From Skermanella pratensis (GTDB lineage: Bacteria > Pseudomonadota > Alphaproteobacteria > Azospirillales > Azospirillaceae): a stretch of DNA of 64,000 nt. The stretch's first letter is position 1. Every line of letters starts with the position of its first letter. Location of the stretch: positions 3,086,001 to 3,150,000 of the forward strand of contig NZ_CP030265.1 in the NCBI RefSeq assembly GCF_008843145.1. The letters run 5' to 3'. The notes beneath the pieces were generated by a model. The model saw only the letters and a list, made by a program, of their open reading frames with translations, was not told where the DNA came from and did no database searches. The position numbers and the translations under genes were made by a program. Positions 9,828 through 17,507 of this stretch are shown one piece after another.

Positions 9828-10339
9828 CCGGCATCCTGATCCCCTCCCGGCCGCTGGAGCCCGATGGGTTCCGCCCGTTCGGCGACGTGGTTCAGGCAGG
9901 GCTGGGCACCGTCAGCCGGGTCAACGATGGACGCGCCGACCGGTTCGACGGCGTCGGCCGGCTGGAGCGCAGCATGGGCGACACGGCCCCGGCCATCGCC
10001 GTCTACCGCATCGACGCCTCGACCCTCCCGCACCGGATCCCCCGGCTCGAGCGCCACCCCCTGAGCAGCCAGCTCTTCGTGCCGATGAACGCGGCGCGCT
10101 ACCTCGTGGTCGCGGTGCCGTCCGATGGCGAGGGCCTGCCGGTCCCGGGACGGGCCGCTGCCTTCCTGGCCGCCGGGAACCAGGCGATCAACTACCGTCC
10201 CGGCGTCTGGCACTGCCCGCTCGTGGCGCTCGACCGGCCGGCCGACTTCATCATGGTCATGGGCCAGGCTTTCGACGCCTCCGCCGATTGTGAATTCTTC
10301 GACCTGCCCGAGCCGCTCGCGGTCGGGCCGGCCCCCTGA
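9824..10339 (+). CDS. Ureidoglycolate lyase family protein (AllA-like)
   Basis: From the GTG at 9824, which overlaps the permease stop as GTGA, the protein has 171 residues, the normal AllA size. Family marks are the N-terminal SRPLEPDGFRPFGDV, RLERHPLSSQLFVPM and NYRPGVWHCPLVAL, where the His belongs to the cupin-like active site. AllA enzymes split ureidoglycolate to glyoxylate and urea. In this cluster the true substrate may be another ureido acid formed after ring opening by the hydantoinase-like enzyme (inference). Longer upstream open frame belongs to the permease region. Confidence 0.85.
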   Translation: MTGILIPSRPLEPDGFRPFGDVVQAGLGTVSRVNDGRADRFDGVGRLERSMGDTAPAIAVYRIDASTLPHRIPRLERHPLSSQLFVPMNAARYLVVAVPSDGEGLPVPGRAAAFLAAGNQAINYRPGVWHCPLVALDRPADFIMVMGQAFDASADCEFFDLPEPLAVGPAP

Positions 10340-10354
10340 CAGGAGTGTAGAGGC

Positions 10355-11584
10355 ATGCTGCCCGCCCTCGATCTCGATTTCGTCCGCTCCCAATTCCCGG
10401 CGCTCGCCGGCGACTGGGTGTTCTTCGACAATGCCGGCGGCTCGCAGACGCTTCGCGGTGTCGCCGACCGGATTTCCGACTACCTGCTGACCAGCAACGT
10501 GCAGCTCGGCGCCAGCTACGACGTGTCGCAACGGTCCGGCGCGCGGGTCCGCGACGCCCACGCCGTGATCGCCGAGCTGATCGGCGCGTCGCGGCCGGAG
10601 GAGGTGGTGATGGGACCGTCCACCACGGCGCTGATGTACACACTGGCGGCGGCCCTGGCCGAGGGGATCGAGCCGGGCGACGAGATCATCGTCACCGATA
10701 CCGACCATGAAGCCAACATCGGCCCCTGGCTGAAACTGAAGGACCGGGGCGCCGTCATCAAGGTCTGGGCGGTCAACCCCGAGACCCTGGAACTGGACCT
10801 CGCGGACCTCGACCCGCTCATGACCCCGCGCACCCGGCTGGTCTGCTTCACCCACGCCTCCAACATCCTCGGCACCATCAACCCGGTCGCCGAGATCACC
10901 CGCTTCGTCCACGAACGCGGTGCCCGCGTCGTGGTGGACGCCGTGGCGCTCGCGCCTCATCGAGCGGTGGAGGTGACGGCCTGGGACGTCGATTTCTACG
11001 TCTTCAGCTTCTACAAGGTGTACGGCCCGCACCACGCGGTGCTGTACGGCAAGTACGACCAGCTGCTGGCGCTGCCCAGCCTGAACCATTTCTTCATCGG
11101 CCGGGAAGTCGTGCCCTACAAGCTCCAGCAGGGCAACGTGAACTACGAACTGTCGGTCGGCTGCACCGCCATCGCCGATTATCTGGCCGAACTGGGTGGC
11201 CGAACCGGCGCCAGGACGGACCGGCGCGGCCAGATCCTGGCCGCCTTCGACGCGATCGCCCGGCAGGAAGAGGCGCTGGCAGAGCGCCTGCTCTCCTACC
11301 TGCGCGGCCGCAACGACATCAGCGTCATCGGCCATGCCACCGCCGACGGCGCCAAGCGGGTTCCGACCATCAGCTTCGTGGCCCGCGGGCGGCAATCGGA
11401 CGATATCGTAACCGGAGTCGATCGCAGCAACATCGGCATCAGGTTCGGCGACTTCTATGCCCGCCACCTTATCGACCGGCTCGGCCTGGCCCCGGCCAAG
11501 GGCGTCGTCCGGGTCTCGATGGTCCACTACAACACCGTGGACGAAGTGGACCGCCTGATCGAAGCTCTCGACGGAATCCTGTAA
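10355..11584 (+). CDS. Cysteine desulfurase-like class V PLP enzyme
   Basis: The 409-residue fold-type I PLP protein has FFDNAGGSQTLRGVAD at the N-terminus, a phosphate-binding region MGPSTTALMY, DTDHEANIGPW, the aspartate segment VVVDAVALAPHRAV and the Schiff-base lysine in VFSFYKVYGPHH. These fit the cysteine desulfurase-like subfamily rather than IscS or SufS: no SSGxAC-type cysteine loop is seen. The family is poorly characterised. An SD (GGAG) precedes the ATG. Its place between AllA-like and dihydropyrimidinase genes suggests a catabolic lyase or aminotransferase role rather than Fe-S assembly. Confidence 0.85.
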   Translation: MLPALDLDFVRSQFPALAGDWVFFDNAGGSQTLRGVADRISDYLLTSNVQLGASYDVSQRSGARVRDAHAVIAELIGASRPEEVVMGPSTTALMYTLAAALAEGIEPGDEIIVTDTDHEANIGPWLKLKDRGAVIKVWAVNPETLELDLADLDPLMTPRTRLVCFTHASNILGTINPVAEITRFVHERGARVVVDAVALAPHRAVEVTAWDVDFYVFSFYKVYGPHHAVLYGKYDQLLALPSLNHFFIGREVVPYKLQQGNVNYELSVGCTAIADYLAELGGRTGARTDRRGQILAAFDAIARQEEALAERLLSYLRGRNDISVIGHATADGAKRVPTISFVARGRQSDDIVTGVDRSNIGIRFGDFYARHLIDRLGLAPAKGVVRVSMVHYNTVDEVDRLIEALDGIL

Positions 11585-11601
11585 GGGGAAGGAGAAACGC
11601 G

Positions 11602-13035
11602 ATGGACAGCTTCGACCTGGTGATCCGCGGCGGCACGGTGGTCACCGCTTCCGAAACGTCGCGCTGCGACGTCGGCATCCGGAATGGCCGGATCACGGCC
11701 CTGGCCGACCGGCTGCCGCCCGGCAGCCGGGAGATCGACGCGGGTGGCCGGCTGGTGCTGCCGGGCGGGATTGACAGCCACGTTCATATCGACCAGCCCT
11801 CGGGCGACGAAACGGTGATGGCGGACGACTTCCTCAGCGGCACCCGCTCCGCCGCGGCCGGCGGCAACACGACGGTCATCCCCTTCGCCCTCCAGCACAA
11901 GGGGCAGAGCCTGCGGGCCGCCGTATCCGACTATCACGCCCGTGCCGACGGCAAGTGCCTGATCGACTACAGCTTCCACCTGATCGTCTCGGACCCCGAC
12001 GAGCAGACGCTGGGCCAGGACCTGCCGGCCCTGGTCAACGACGGCTATACCTCGTTCAAGGTCTTCATGACCTATGACGACCTGAAACTGAACGACCGCG
12101 AGATGCTGGAGGTGTTCGACGTCGCCCGGCGCGAGGGCGCGCTGGTGATGGTCCATGCCGAGAACTACGACGCGATCCGCTACATGACCGAGCGGCTGGA
12201 GCGCGCCGGCCATACCGAACCCTATTTCCACGGCACCTCCCGTCCGGCCCCGGTCGAGCGCGAGGCGACCCACCGGGCCATCACTTTCGCCGAGCTGGTG
12301 GACGTGCCGATCATGATCGTCCACGTCTCGTCCGGCGACGCGGTCGAGCAGATCCGCTGGGCCCAGTCGCGCGGTCTGAAGATCTACGGCGAGACCTGCC
12401 CCCAGTACCTCGTGCTGACCGCGGAGGACCTGCGCGGCCTCAACATGGAGGGGGCGAAGTATGTCTGCAGCCCACCTCCCCGCGATCCGGAAAGCCAGGA
12501 CGCCTGCTGGCAGGGACTGGTCAACGGCACCTTCGCGACGTACTCCTCCGACCACTGCCCGTTCCGCTACGACAGTCCGGCCGGCAAGAAGCGAAAGGGC
12601 GAGCGGACGGCATTCCGCTGGGTCCCCAACGGCATCCCCGGCGTCGAGACCCGGCTGCCCATCCTGTTCTCCGAAGGGGTGGTGAAGGGGAAGATCGACC
12701 TCCAGCAGTTCGTGGCCCTGACCTCAACCAACCACGCCCGGATGTACGGGCTGGCGGGGCGAAAGGGAACGATCTCGGTCGGAGCAGACGCCGACATCGC
12801 GATCTGGGACCCCGAACTGCGCCGCCCGATCTGCCAGGAGAACCTGCACCACGGGGCCGACTACACGCCCTATGAAGGGATGGAGATCACCGGCTGGCCG
12901 ACGACCGTAATCGTCCGCGGCGGCATCGTGGTGGAGGAAGGTGCCGTGGTCGGCCAACCCGGCCACGGCACCTTCCTGAAGCGCGACCTGTCGCCCTTCG
13001 CCAAGCCCCGCGGCAGGACCTGGCTGCCCGCCTGA
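11602..13035 (+). CDS. hydA: Dihydropyrimidinase / D-hydantoinase
   Basis: This is a 477-residue amidohydrolase that opens cyclic ureides such as dihydrouracil or hydantoins to N-carbamoyl acids. The metal ligands are all visible: GGIDSHVHIDQP, the carbamylated-lysine segment SFKVFMTYDD near residue 155, VHAEN, IVHVSSGDA and the catalytic Asp in SDHCPF. Length and order match the dihydropyrimidinase family. SD AAGGAG precedes the ATG. It is the last gene of the forward module. No N-carbamoyl-amino-acid amidohydrolase is adjacent, so the next step is either elsewhere or carried out by the AllA-like enzyme. Confidence 0.94.
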   Translation: MDSFDLVIRGGTVVTASETSRCDVGIRNGRITALADRLPPGSREIDAGGRLVLPGGIDSHVHIDQPSGDETVMADDFLSGTRSAAAGGNTTVIPFALQHKGQSLRAAVSDYHARADGKCLIDYSFHLIVSDPDEQTLGQDLPALVNDGYTSFKVFMTYDDLKLNDREMLEVFDVARREGALVMVHAENYDAIRYMTERLERAGHTEPYFHGTSRPAPVEREATHRAITFAELVDVPIMIVHVSSGDAVEQIRWAQSRGLKIYGETCPQYLVLTAEDLRGLNMEGAKYVCSPPPRDPESQDACWQGLVNGTFATYSSDHCPFRYDSPAGKKRKGERTAFRWVPNGIPGVETRLPILFSEGVVKGKIDLQQFVALTSTNHARMYGLAGRKGTISVGADADIAIWDPELRRPICQENLHHGADYTPYEGMEITGWPTTVIVRGGIVVEEGAVVGQPGHGTFLKRDLSPFAKPRGRTWLPA

Positions 13036-13054
13036 TCCCCGGCGGGAACAGCGG

Positions 13055-13975
13055 TCAGGGAACGACTCCCTCCGGCAGGCCGCGGCAGTGTTCCGCGATG
13101 GCACCGGCCGTGGTCAGCCAGATACGGTGGCGGTGCGCCTCGATGTGGGACAGCGCCCGGCGCAGGTGGCGCAGCCGGTGGGGCTGGCCGACCAGATAGG
13201 CGTGCAGGGCGATACCCATCACCAGAGGCTCTTGTTCCGACTGTTCCAGCATCTCGTCGAACTGGTCCACGATCATGTCGGCGAACTCCGGCGCTCCCAT
13301 GCGGCGGCCGACGATCGCCGGGATGTCGTTCAGCTCCTGGGGATAGGGGACCGCCAGCAGCCGACCGGCGCGGGTGCTCATCCAGACCGGCTGGTCGTCC
13401 ATGCACCAGTCCAGCACATAGCGGTAGCCCTGCTCCGCCAGCAGGTCGGGAGTGACGTGGCTCTCGGAGATCCAGGGTCCCAGCCAGCCCGCCGGAGCCC
13501 TGCCCTCGTGCCGCGCGATGACCGCCGTGCTGTCCGCGATCAGGGTGGCCTCGGCGGCTTCGTCCAGGATGCCCTGCCGCTCCGCGTTGGTCCAGCCATG
13601 GCCGACGATCTCGTCCCCGCGTTTCCGGAAGGCAGCGACCAATTCCGGGCAGTGGCCGTAAAGCGAGCCGTTGACCAGGATCGAGGCCGGCCAAAGCAGC
13701 CGGTCGAACAGATCGAGCATCCGCCACGCCCCCACCCGGTTGCCGTAGTCCCGCCAGGCATAGTTCAGCACATCGGGTTGCGGACCGCCGGGAGTCAGCT
13801 CCGCGCCCAAACCCTGGCCGAACGCGAAATGCTCCAGGTTGATCCCGACATAGACCGCCAGGCGCCGCCCTCCCGGCCAGTCATAGGCTTTGCGGCCCCG
13901 GATCGGGGAGTACTCGTAGCGGCCATGGCACGCCGGCTGCTTGCGGCCGGCGGCATCTCCCGAAGCGCCGGTCAA
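13055..13975 (-). CDS. Polysaccharide deacetylase family protein, PuuE (allantoinase)-like
   Basis: This NodB-fold hydrolase resembles metal-independent allantoinase PuuE and related imide/ureide hydrolases more than chitin deacetylases: RYEYSPIRGRKAYDWPGG, LAVYVGINLEHFAFG, GHGWTNAERQGI and GIALHAYLVGQPHR. The start is uncertain. There is no in-frame ATG. A TTG at 13975 overlaps the stop of a small upstream ORF as TTGA, and another TTG lies at 13996. It converges on the dihydropyrimidinase gene with a 19-base gap and probably acts in the same pathway. Confidence 0.82.
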   Translation of the reverse strand: MTGASGDAAGRKQPACHGRYEYSPIRGRKAYDWPGGRRLAVYVGINLEHFAFGQGLGAELTPGGPQPDVLNYAWRDYGNRVGAWRMLDLFDRLLWPASILVNGSLYGHCPELVAAFRKRGDEIVGHGWTNAERQGILDEAAEATLIADSTAVIARHEGRAPAGWLGPWISESHVTPDLLAEQGYRYVLDWCMDDQPVWMSTRAGRLLAVPYPQELNDIPAIVGRRMGAPEFADMIVDQFDEMLEQSEQEPLVMGIALHAYLVGQPHRLRHLRRALSHIEAHRHRIWLTTAGAIAEHCRGLPEGVVP

Positions 13976-14088
13976 GACGGCAGCCTCGCGATGCAATCGT
14001 GTTCGATCTGGCCGCCGCCGATCAGCGGGGAGAGTTGCTCGCCGATCTCCCGGATGCCGTGATGCTTCAGATGCCGGTTTCCATCCAT
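13972..14088 (-). CDS. 38-codon small ORF overlapping the PuuE-like gene
   Basis: A strong Shine-Dalgarno (GAGGAGGT) lies 3 bases before an ATG that opens a 38-residue peptide starting MDGNRHLKHHGIREIGEQLS and ending IEHDCIARLPS. Its TGA overlaps the TTG start of the deacetylase as TTGA. The downstream gene lacks its own ATG and obvious ribosome site, so translational coupling through this ORF is likely. I do not recognise the peptide. It could be a small partner subunit, a leader, or the original N-terminus separated by a frameshift. Confidence 0.55.
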   Translation of the reverse strand: MDGNRHLKHHGIREIGEQLSPLIGGGQIEHDCIARLPS

Positions 14089-14267
14089 GGGACCTCCTCG
14101 ATGCCGCTTCCTCCGATGGTAGCCCAGCGCGATCCCCGGCCGCAGGCGGGCAAATCGGCGCCCCTGTGACGCGTTAGCTCAGGCAATCCTTCAAACGTTC
14201 ACACGGATTGACAGTCAATACCACAATCGGTTTCTCTCATGACAAAACAGCAACAGGAGGGTTCGCC

Positions 14268-14684
14268 ATGAAGAAATCCGCCCGCATTCCCGCAGTCGAA
14301 GTTTCACCGGCAAGGCTCGCCCGGCTCTTCTTCGCGGCCCTGGCGGTCGCGAGCGTCGCCGCCGGCGGCGTCCCCGCCTTCGCCCAGTCCGCCGACGCCG
14401 CCGCACCGGCCGCGGAACCGTCGCCCGTCGCGGAACCGGCACCCGCGCCGGAGCCGGAGCCGGAGCCGAAGAGGGTGGAGATCGCCAAGGCCGTGACCTG
14501 CCAAGTCCTCATCAGCCAGTTCGACGACAGCGTGGCCGCCGCCAAGATCGACGATGCCGCCAAGGCCGGCGCGCGCGCGCTGCGCGGCGACGGCAACAAG
14601 GCCTGCAATGCCTGGGACTATGAAGCCGGCATCGGCACGTTGCGCGTGGCACTGGAGACCATCGGCAAGAAGCCGATCCGCTGA
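14268..14684 (+). CDS. Small secreted protein of unknown function
   Basis: The protein has 138 residues from the ATG at 14268, preceded by CAGGAGG. An Arg-rich N-terminus and a hydrophobic segment (LFFAALAVASVAAGG) form a signal peptide ending near AFAQS. A Pro-Ala-Glu repeat linker (about residues 45-70) follows. A compact C-terminal part has two cysteines (VTCQVLISQFDD and GNKACNAWDYE) that could form one disulfide. The rest resembles small periplasmic proteins of alphaproteobacteria, with no assignable function. A terminator-like hairpin follows. Confidence 0.7.
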   Translation: MKKSARIPAVEVSPARLARLFFAALAVASVAAGGVPAFAQSADAAAPAAEPSPVAEPAPAPEPEPEPKRVEIAKAVTCQVLISQFDDSVAAAKIDDAAKAGARALRGDGNKACNAWDYEAGIGTLRVALETIGKKPIR

Positions 14685-14698
14685 GAATGACTTTGGAT

Positions 14699-14729
14699 CC
14701 GGATATACCGAATCTCTATCCGTCTTTTT
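14699..14729 (+). terminator. Rho-independent terminator candidate
   Basis: CGGATA and TATCCG arms with an 11-base loop are followed by TC and five T residues, 15 bases after the secreted-protein stop. The stem is short, so strength is uncertain. Confidence 0.45.
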
Positions 14730-14837
14730 AGCCTGCTGGTTACCACTTCAGTCGCAATATCGCGGCGAGAACCGGGATGGTGCGGTGCCGGTCCGGCGGA
14801 ACCGCACCAGCCAAGGCTTCAACCACGCAGGGACATC

Positions 14838-17426
14838 ATGAAGCTCAAGACCGCCATCGCCGCTGGATACTTCACGGTCATCGGCCTTGTGGCCGTGGTC
14901 GGTGTGGTGGGATTGCTCGGCCTTTACCGTTATGCCGAGTCGGTCGAGCACGGCACGTCCGCGACGCGGCTTTCCCTGGTGCTGGGGGAGGTCAGGGCGC
15001 TGGAATGGAGCGCGCTGCGGGGCGACCTGTCGGCATCGGAAGAGGCGAAGCGGCAGCTGGCGTCGATCATCGAGCAGTTCGCCCAGGGCGGCATGATGGC
15101 CGAGCAGGCCTCGGCCGACCGGTACGCGCAGGCGTTCCGCGCCTTCGTCGACGTCCAGGAGAAGCTCCTCCAGGGCGACGCGGCGATCGGGCGGTCCGTC
15201 CAGCAGCTCGGGATGCTGTCGGACCAGATCGTCACCGCCCAGGTCAAGCTGGCCCGGGCGGCTGGCAACGACCTGGAGGAGGCGGAGACGGCGGCGCGGC
15301 AGGCGAGCACCATGGCCGATCTCGTTCTGACGATCCGAGACGGCGTGATCGAGGCCCAACTCGCCGAGATGGCCTTCCTCAACCATCCCGACAGCAGCGA
15401 GATCACACCGGCGCTGGAAGCGCTCAGCCTGGCGGCGGAACGGACTTCCGCCATGCCGCCGGAGGATGCCGGCCCCGCCTTCGCGATAATCGAGGCCTAT
15501 GCGATCTCGATCGGCGAGACCTCGGCGGCCTATGCCGGCTATGAGAGCTACCGGGAGGTGATCTTCCGCCTCCTGAAGGAGATGGACGACATCCATGCCG
15601 CCTTGCCGGCGGACGCAGCGCCATCGATCCGCGCCGAAGCGGGCGACCTGACCGCCTGGGCTTGGCGCGCCCGCGCCACGGGGGTGATCGATGCCGGCGC
15701 CTCGGTCCCCGTGATCACCCATCCGGAACTCGACAAGATGAAGGCGCTGGCGCTCCAGGTGATCGACCTGACCCGGCACATGGCGGTCGCCCGCGCGGAA
15801 CTGCTCCAGCTTTCCGCGATCGACGAAGCCCAGTCGCGCGGCATCGCCTCGACCATGGAGTCGATCAAGGAGCGCTATGTCGGCATCCGCTCCGCGGCCG
15901 AGACCCGGGCGATCGAGGCCCGGGCCGACTTCGCCAACGCCATGACGGCCGCCGACCGCGGCCGGCAGATTCGGACCTCGGCGCTGCAGGTGGCCCAGGC
16001 GCTGTCGGACCTCTCCTCCGGCAAGCGCGATGTGCTGCGTGAGGAAGTGGCCGGAACGCTCGCGCGGGTCGTCGGCCATCTTGACGAGATCGCCCGGCAC
16101 ACCGGCGATAGCGACCTGATCGCCAGGATGCGCAACCTCCTGCCGCCCCTGGAACAGAGCTTCGTCGCCCAGATCGACCTGCAGGCCACCGCCGTCCGCC
16201 TGGCGCGTGACATGAACGCCGCCGCGGTCGAAGCGTCGAGCCAGTCGCGGACCCTGTCCGAGACCGGACTGGCGGCCGCGGAGGAAGGCAAGCGGAAATC
16301 CGTCGCGATCATCGTGACGACGCTGGCGCTCGCCATCGCGGCGGCCCTCGCCTTCGCCTTCCTCCTCGGCCGGTATGTATCGGGCGGCATCTCGCGCATG
16401 AGCGGGGCGATGGATGCGATCGCCCACGGGCTTCTGGAGACCGAGATCCCCAACCAGGGCGAAAAGGGCGAGCTGGGCCAAATGGCCGAGTCGCTGGTCT
16501 CCTTCAAGGACAATGCCCGCCGGAGGATCGAGGCCGAAGCCAAGGCCGAGAGCGCCCGCATGCAGGCCGACTCCGACCGCCGCCAAGTCCTGGGCGACCT
16601 TGCCCAGACCTGCGAAAGCCGCCTGCTACCCTTGGCCCAGCAGGTTTCCACCGCGTCGCGCCAGCAGCTAGAGGATGCCCGCCAGCTGCTTGAGGTCGCC
16701 GAACAGGCGATGAAGCGGTCCGAGACGGTGGCCGACGAGGCCGGCATGACCGGGCGCAACCTGGGAGCGGTCGCCTCGGCGACCGAGGAGATGGCGGCAT
16801 CCATTGCCGGCATTGCCGAGAACATGCTGTCCACCGCCGGCCTTGCCCGACGCAGCGTGACCGAGGCGGACCGCGTCCGCGCCGACCTGGAAAGCCTCGT
16901 CAGGGTCGCCCAGGGCGTCGGCGATGTGGTGCTGCTGATCCGTGACATCTCGGAGCAGACCAACCTCCTGGCGCTTAACGCCACGATCGAGGCGGCACGG
17001 GCCGGCGAGGCTGGGAAAGGATTCGCCGTGGTCGCCAACGAGGTGAAGAACCTGGCTTCCCAAGCGGCCCGCGCGACGGAGGAAATCTCCGCCCGGATCG
17101 ACGGCATCCGCCACGAAACCCTGAACGCGACCGAAGCGATCCGGGGCATCTCGTCGATCATCCAGCAGATGGATGTCGCGACCGGATCGGTTGCGGGCGC
17201 CGTCGAGCAGCAGCGCAGCGCCACGCGCGAAATCGCCCAGACCACCCAGAGCGTCTCGGGAAGCGTCGACCGCATCGGCAGCGATATCGCGATGGTCAGC
17301 GATCACGCCCGCGAGACGGAGACGGTCGCCCGCGAACTGCAGCGGGCCGCCGAGCGGTTGGGCGGCGAGGCGACGGAAATGGAACGTACCGTTAACGACT
17401 TTATCGCGTCTATCAGGTCAATCTGA
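14838..17426 (+). CDS. Methyl-accepting chemotaxis protein with a large sensor domain
   Basis: The 862-residue chemoreceptor has a membrane helix at about 8-30 and an unusually long periplasmic, mainly helical region of about 455 residues. A second helix at about 488-513 (IIVTTLALAIAAALAFAFLL) precedes HAMP and the signalling coiled coil, with the hairpin tip near 706-740 ([19 protein letters not shown], then FAVVANEVKNLASQ). The sensor region is about twice the common size and may hold tandem helical bundles. The ligand is unknown. SD AGGGACATC precedes the ATG. The next gene, a sensor kinase, starts about 80 bases downstream on the same strand. Confidence 0.94.
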   Translation: MKLKTAIAAGYFTVIGLVAVVGVVGLLGLYRYAESVEHGTSATRLSLVLGEVRALEWSALRGDLSASEEAKRQLASIIEQFAQGGMMAEQASADRYAQAFRAFVDVQEKLLQGDAAIGRSVQQLGMLSDQIVTAQVKLARAAGNDLEEAETAARQASTMADLVLTIRDGVIEAQLAEMAFLNHPDSSEITPALEALSLAAERTSAMPPEDAGPAFAIIEAYAISIGETSAAYAGYESYREVIFRLLKEMDDIHAALPADAAPSIRAEAGDLTAWAWRARATGVIDAGASVPVITHPELDKMKALALQVIDLTRHMAVARAELLQLSAIDEAQSRGIASTMESIKERYVGIRSAAETRAIEARADFANAMTAADRGRQIRTSALQVAQALSDLSSGKRDVLREEVAGTLARVVGHLDEIARHTGDSDLIARMRNLLPPLEQSFVAQIDLQATAVRLARDMNAAAVEASSQSRTLSETGLAAAEEGKRKSVAIIVTTLALAIAAALAFAFLLGRYVSGGISRMSGAMDAIAHGLLETEIPNQGEKGELGQMAESLVSFKDNARRRIEAEAKAESARMQADSDRRQVLGDLAQTCESRLLPLAQQVSTASRQQLEDARQLLEVAEQAMKRSETVADEAGMTGRNLGAVASATEEMAASIAGIAENMLSTAGLARRSVTEADRVRADLESLVRVAQGVGDVVLLIRDISEQTNLLALNATIEAARAGEAGKGFAVVANEVKNLASQAARATEEISARIDGIRHETLNATEAIRGISSIIQQMDVATGSVAGAVEQQRSATREIAQTTQSVSGSVDRIGSDIAMVSDHARETETVARELQRAAERLGGEATEMERTVNDFIASIRSI

Positions 17427-17507
17427 TGCCGCATGGAGTTTCGGGGCGTTTTTCGTCCTGACACCACGCCCCGCGGCACCGGATTTCTTTTGGTAACACT
17501 CCCCAGC

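Noticed and set aside
9749-11527. A long open frame antisense to the AllA-like and PLP genes
   Set aside because: No ribosome site or domain; both sense genes have complete family motifs.
14748-16586. A 612-codon frame antisense to the second chemoreceptor
   Set aside because: Its composition is that of a shadow frame, and the sense strand has a full MCP.
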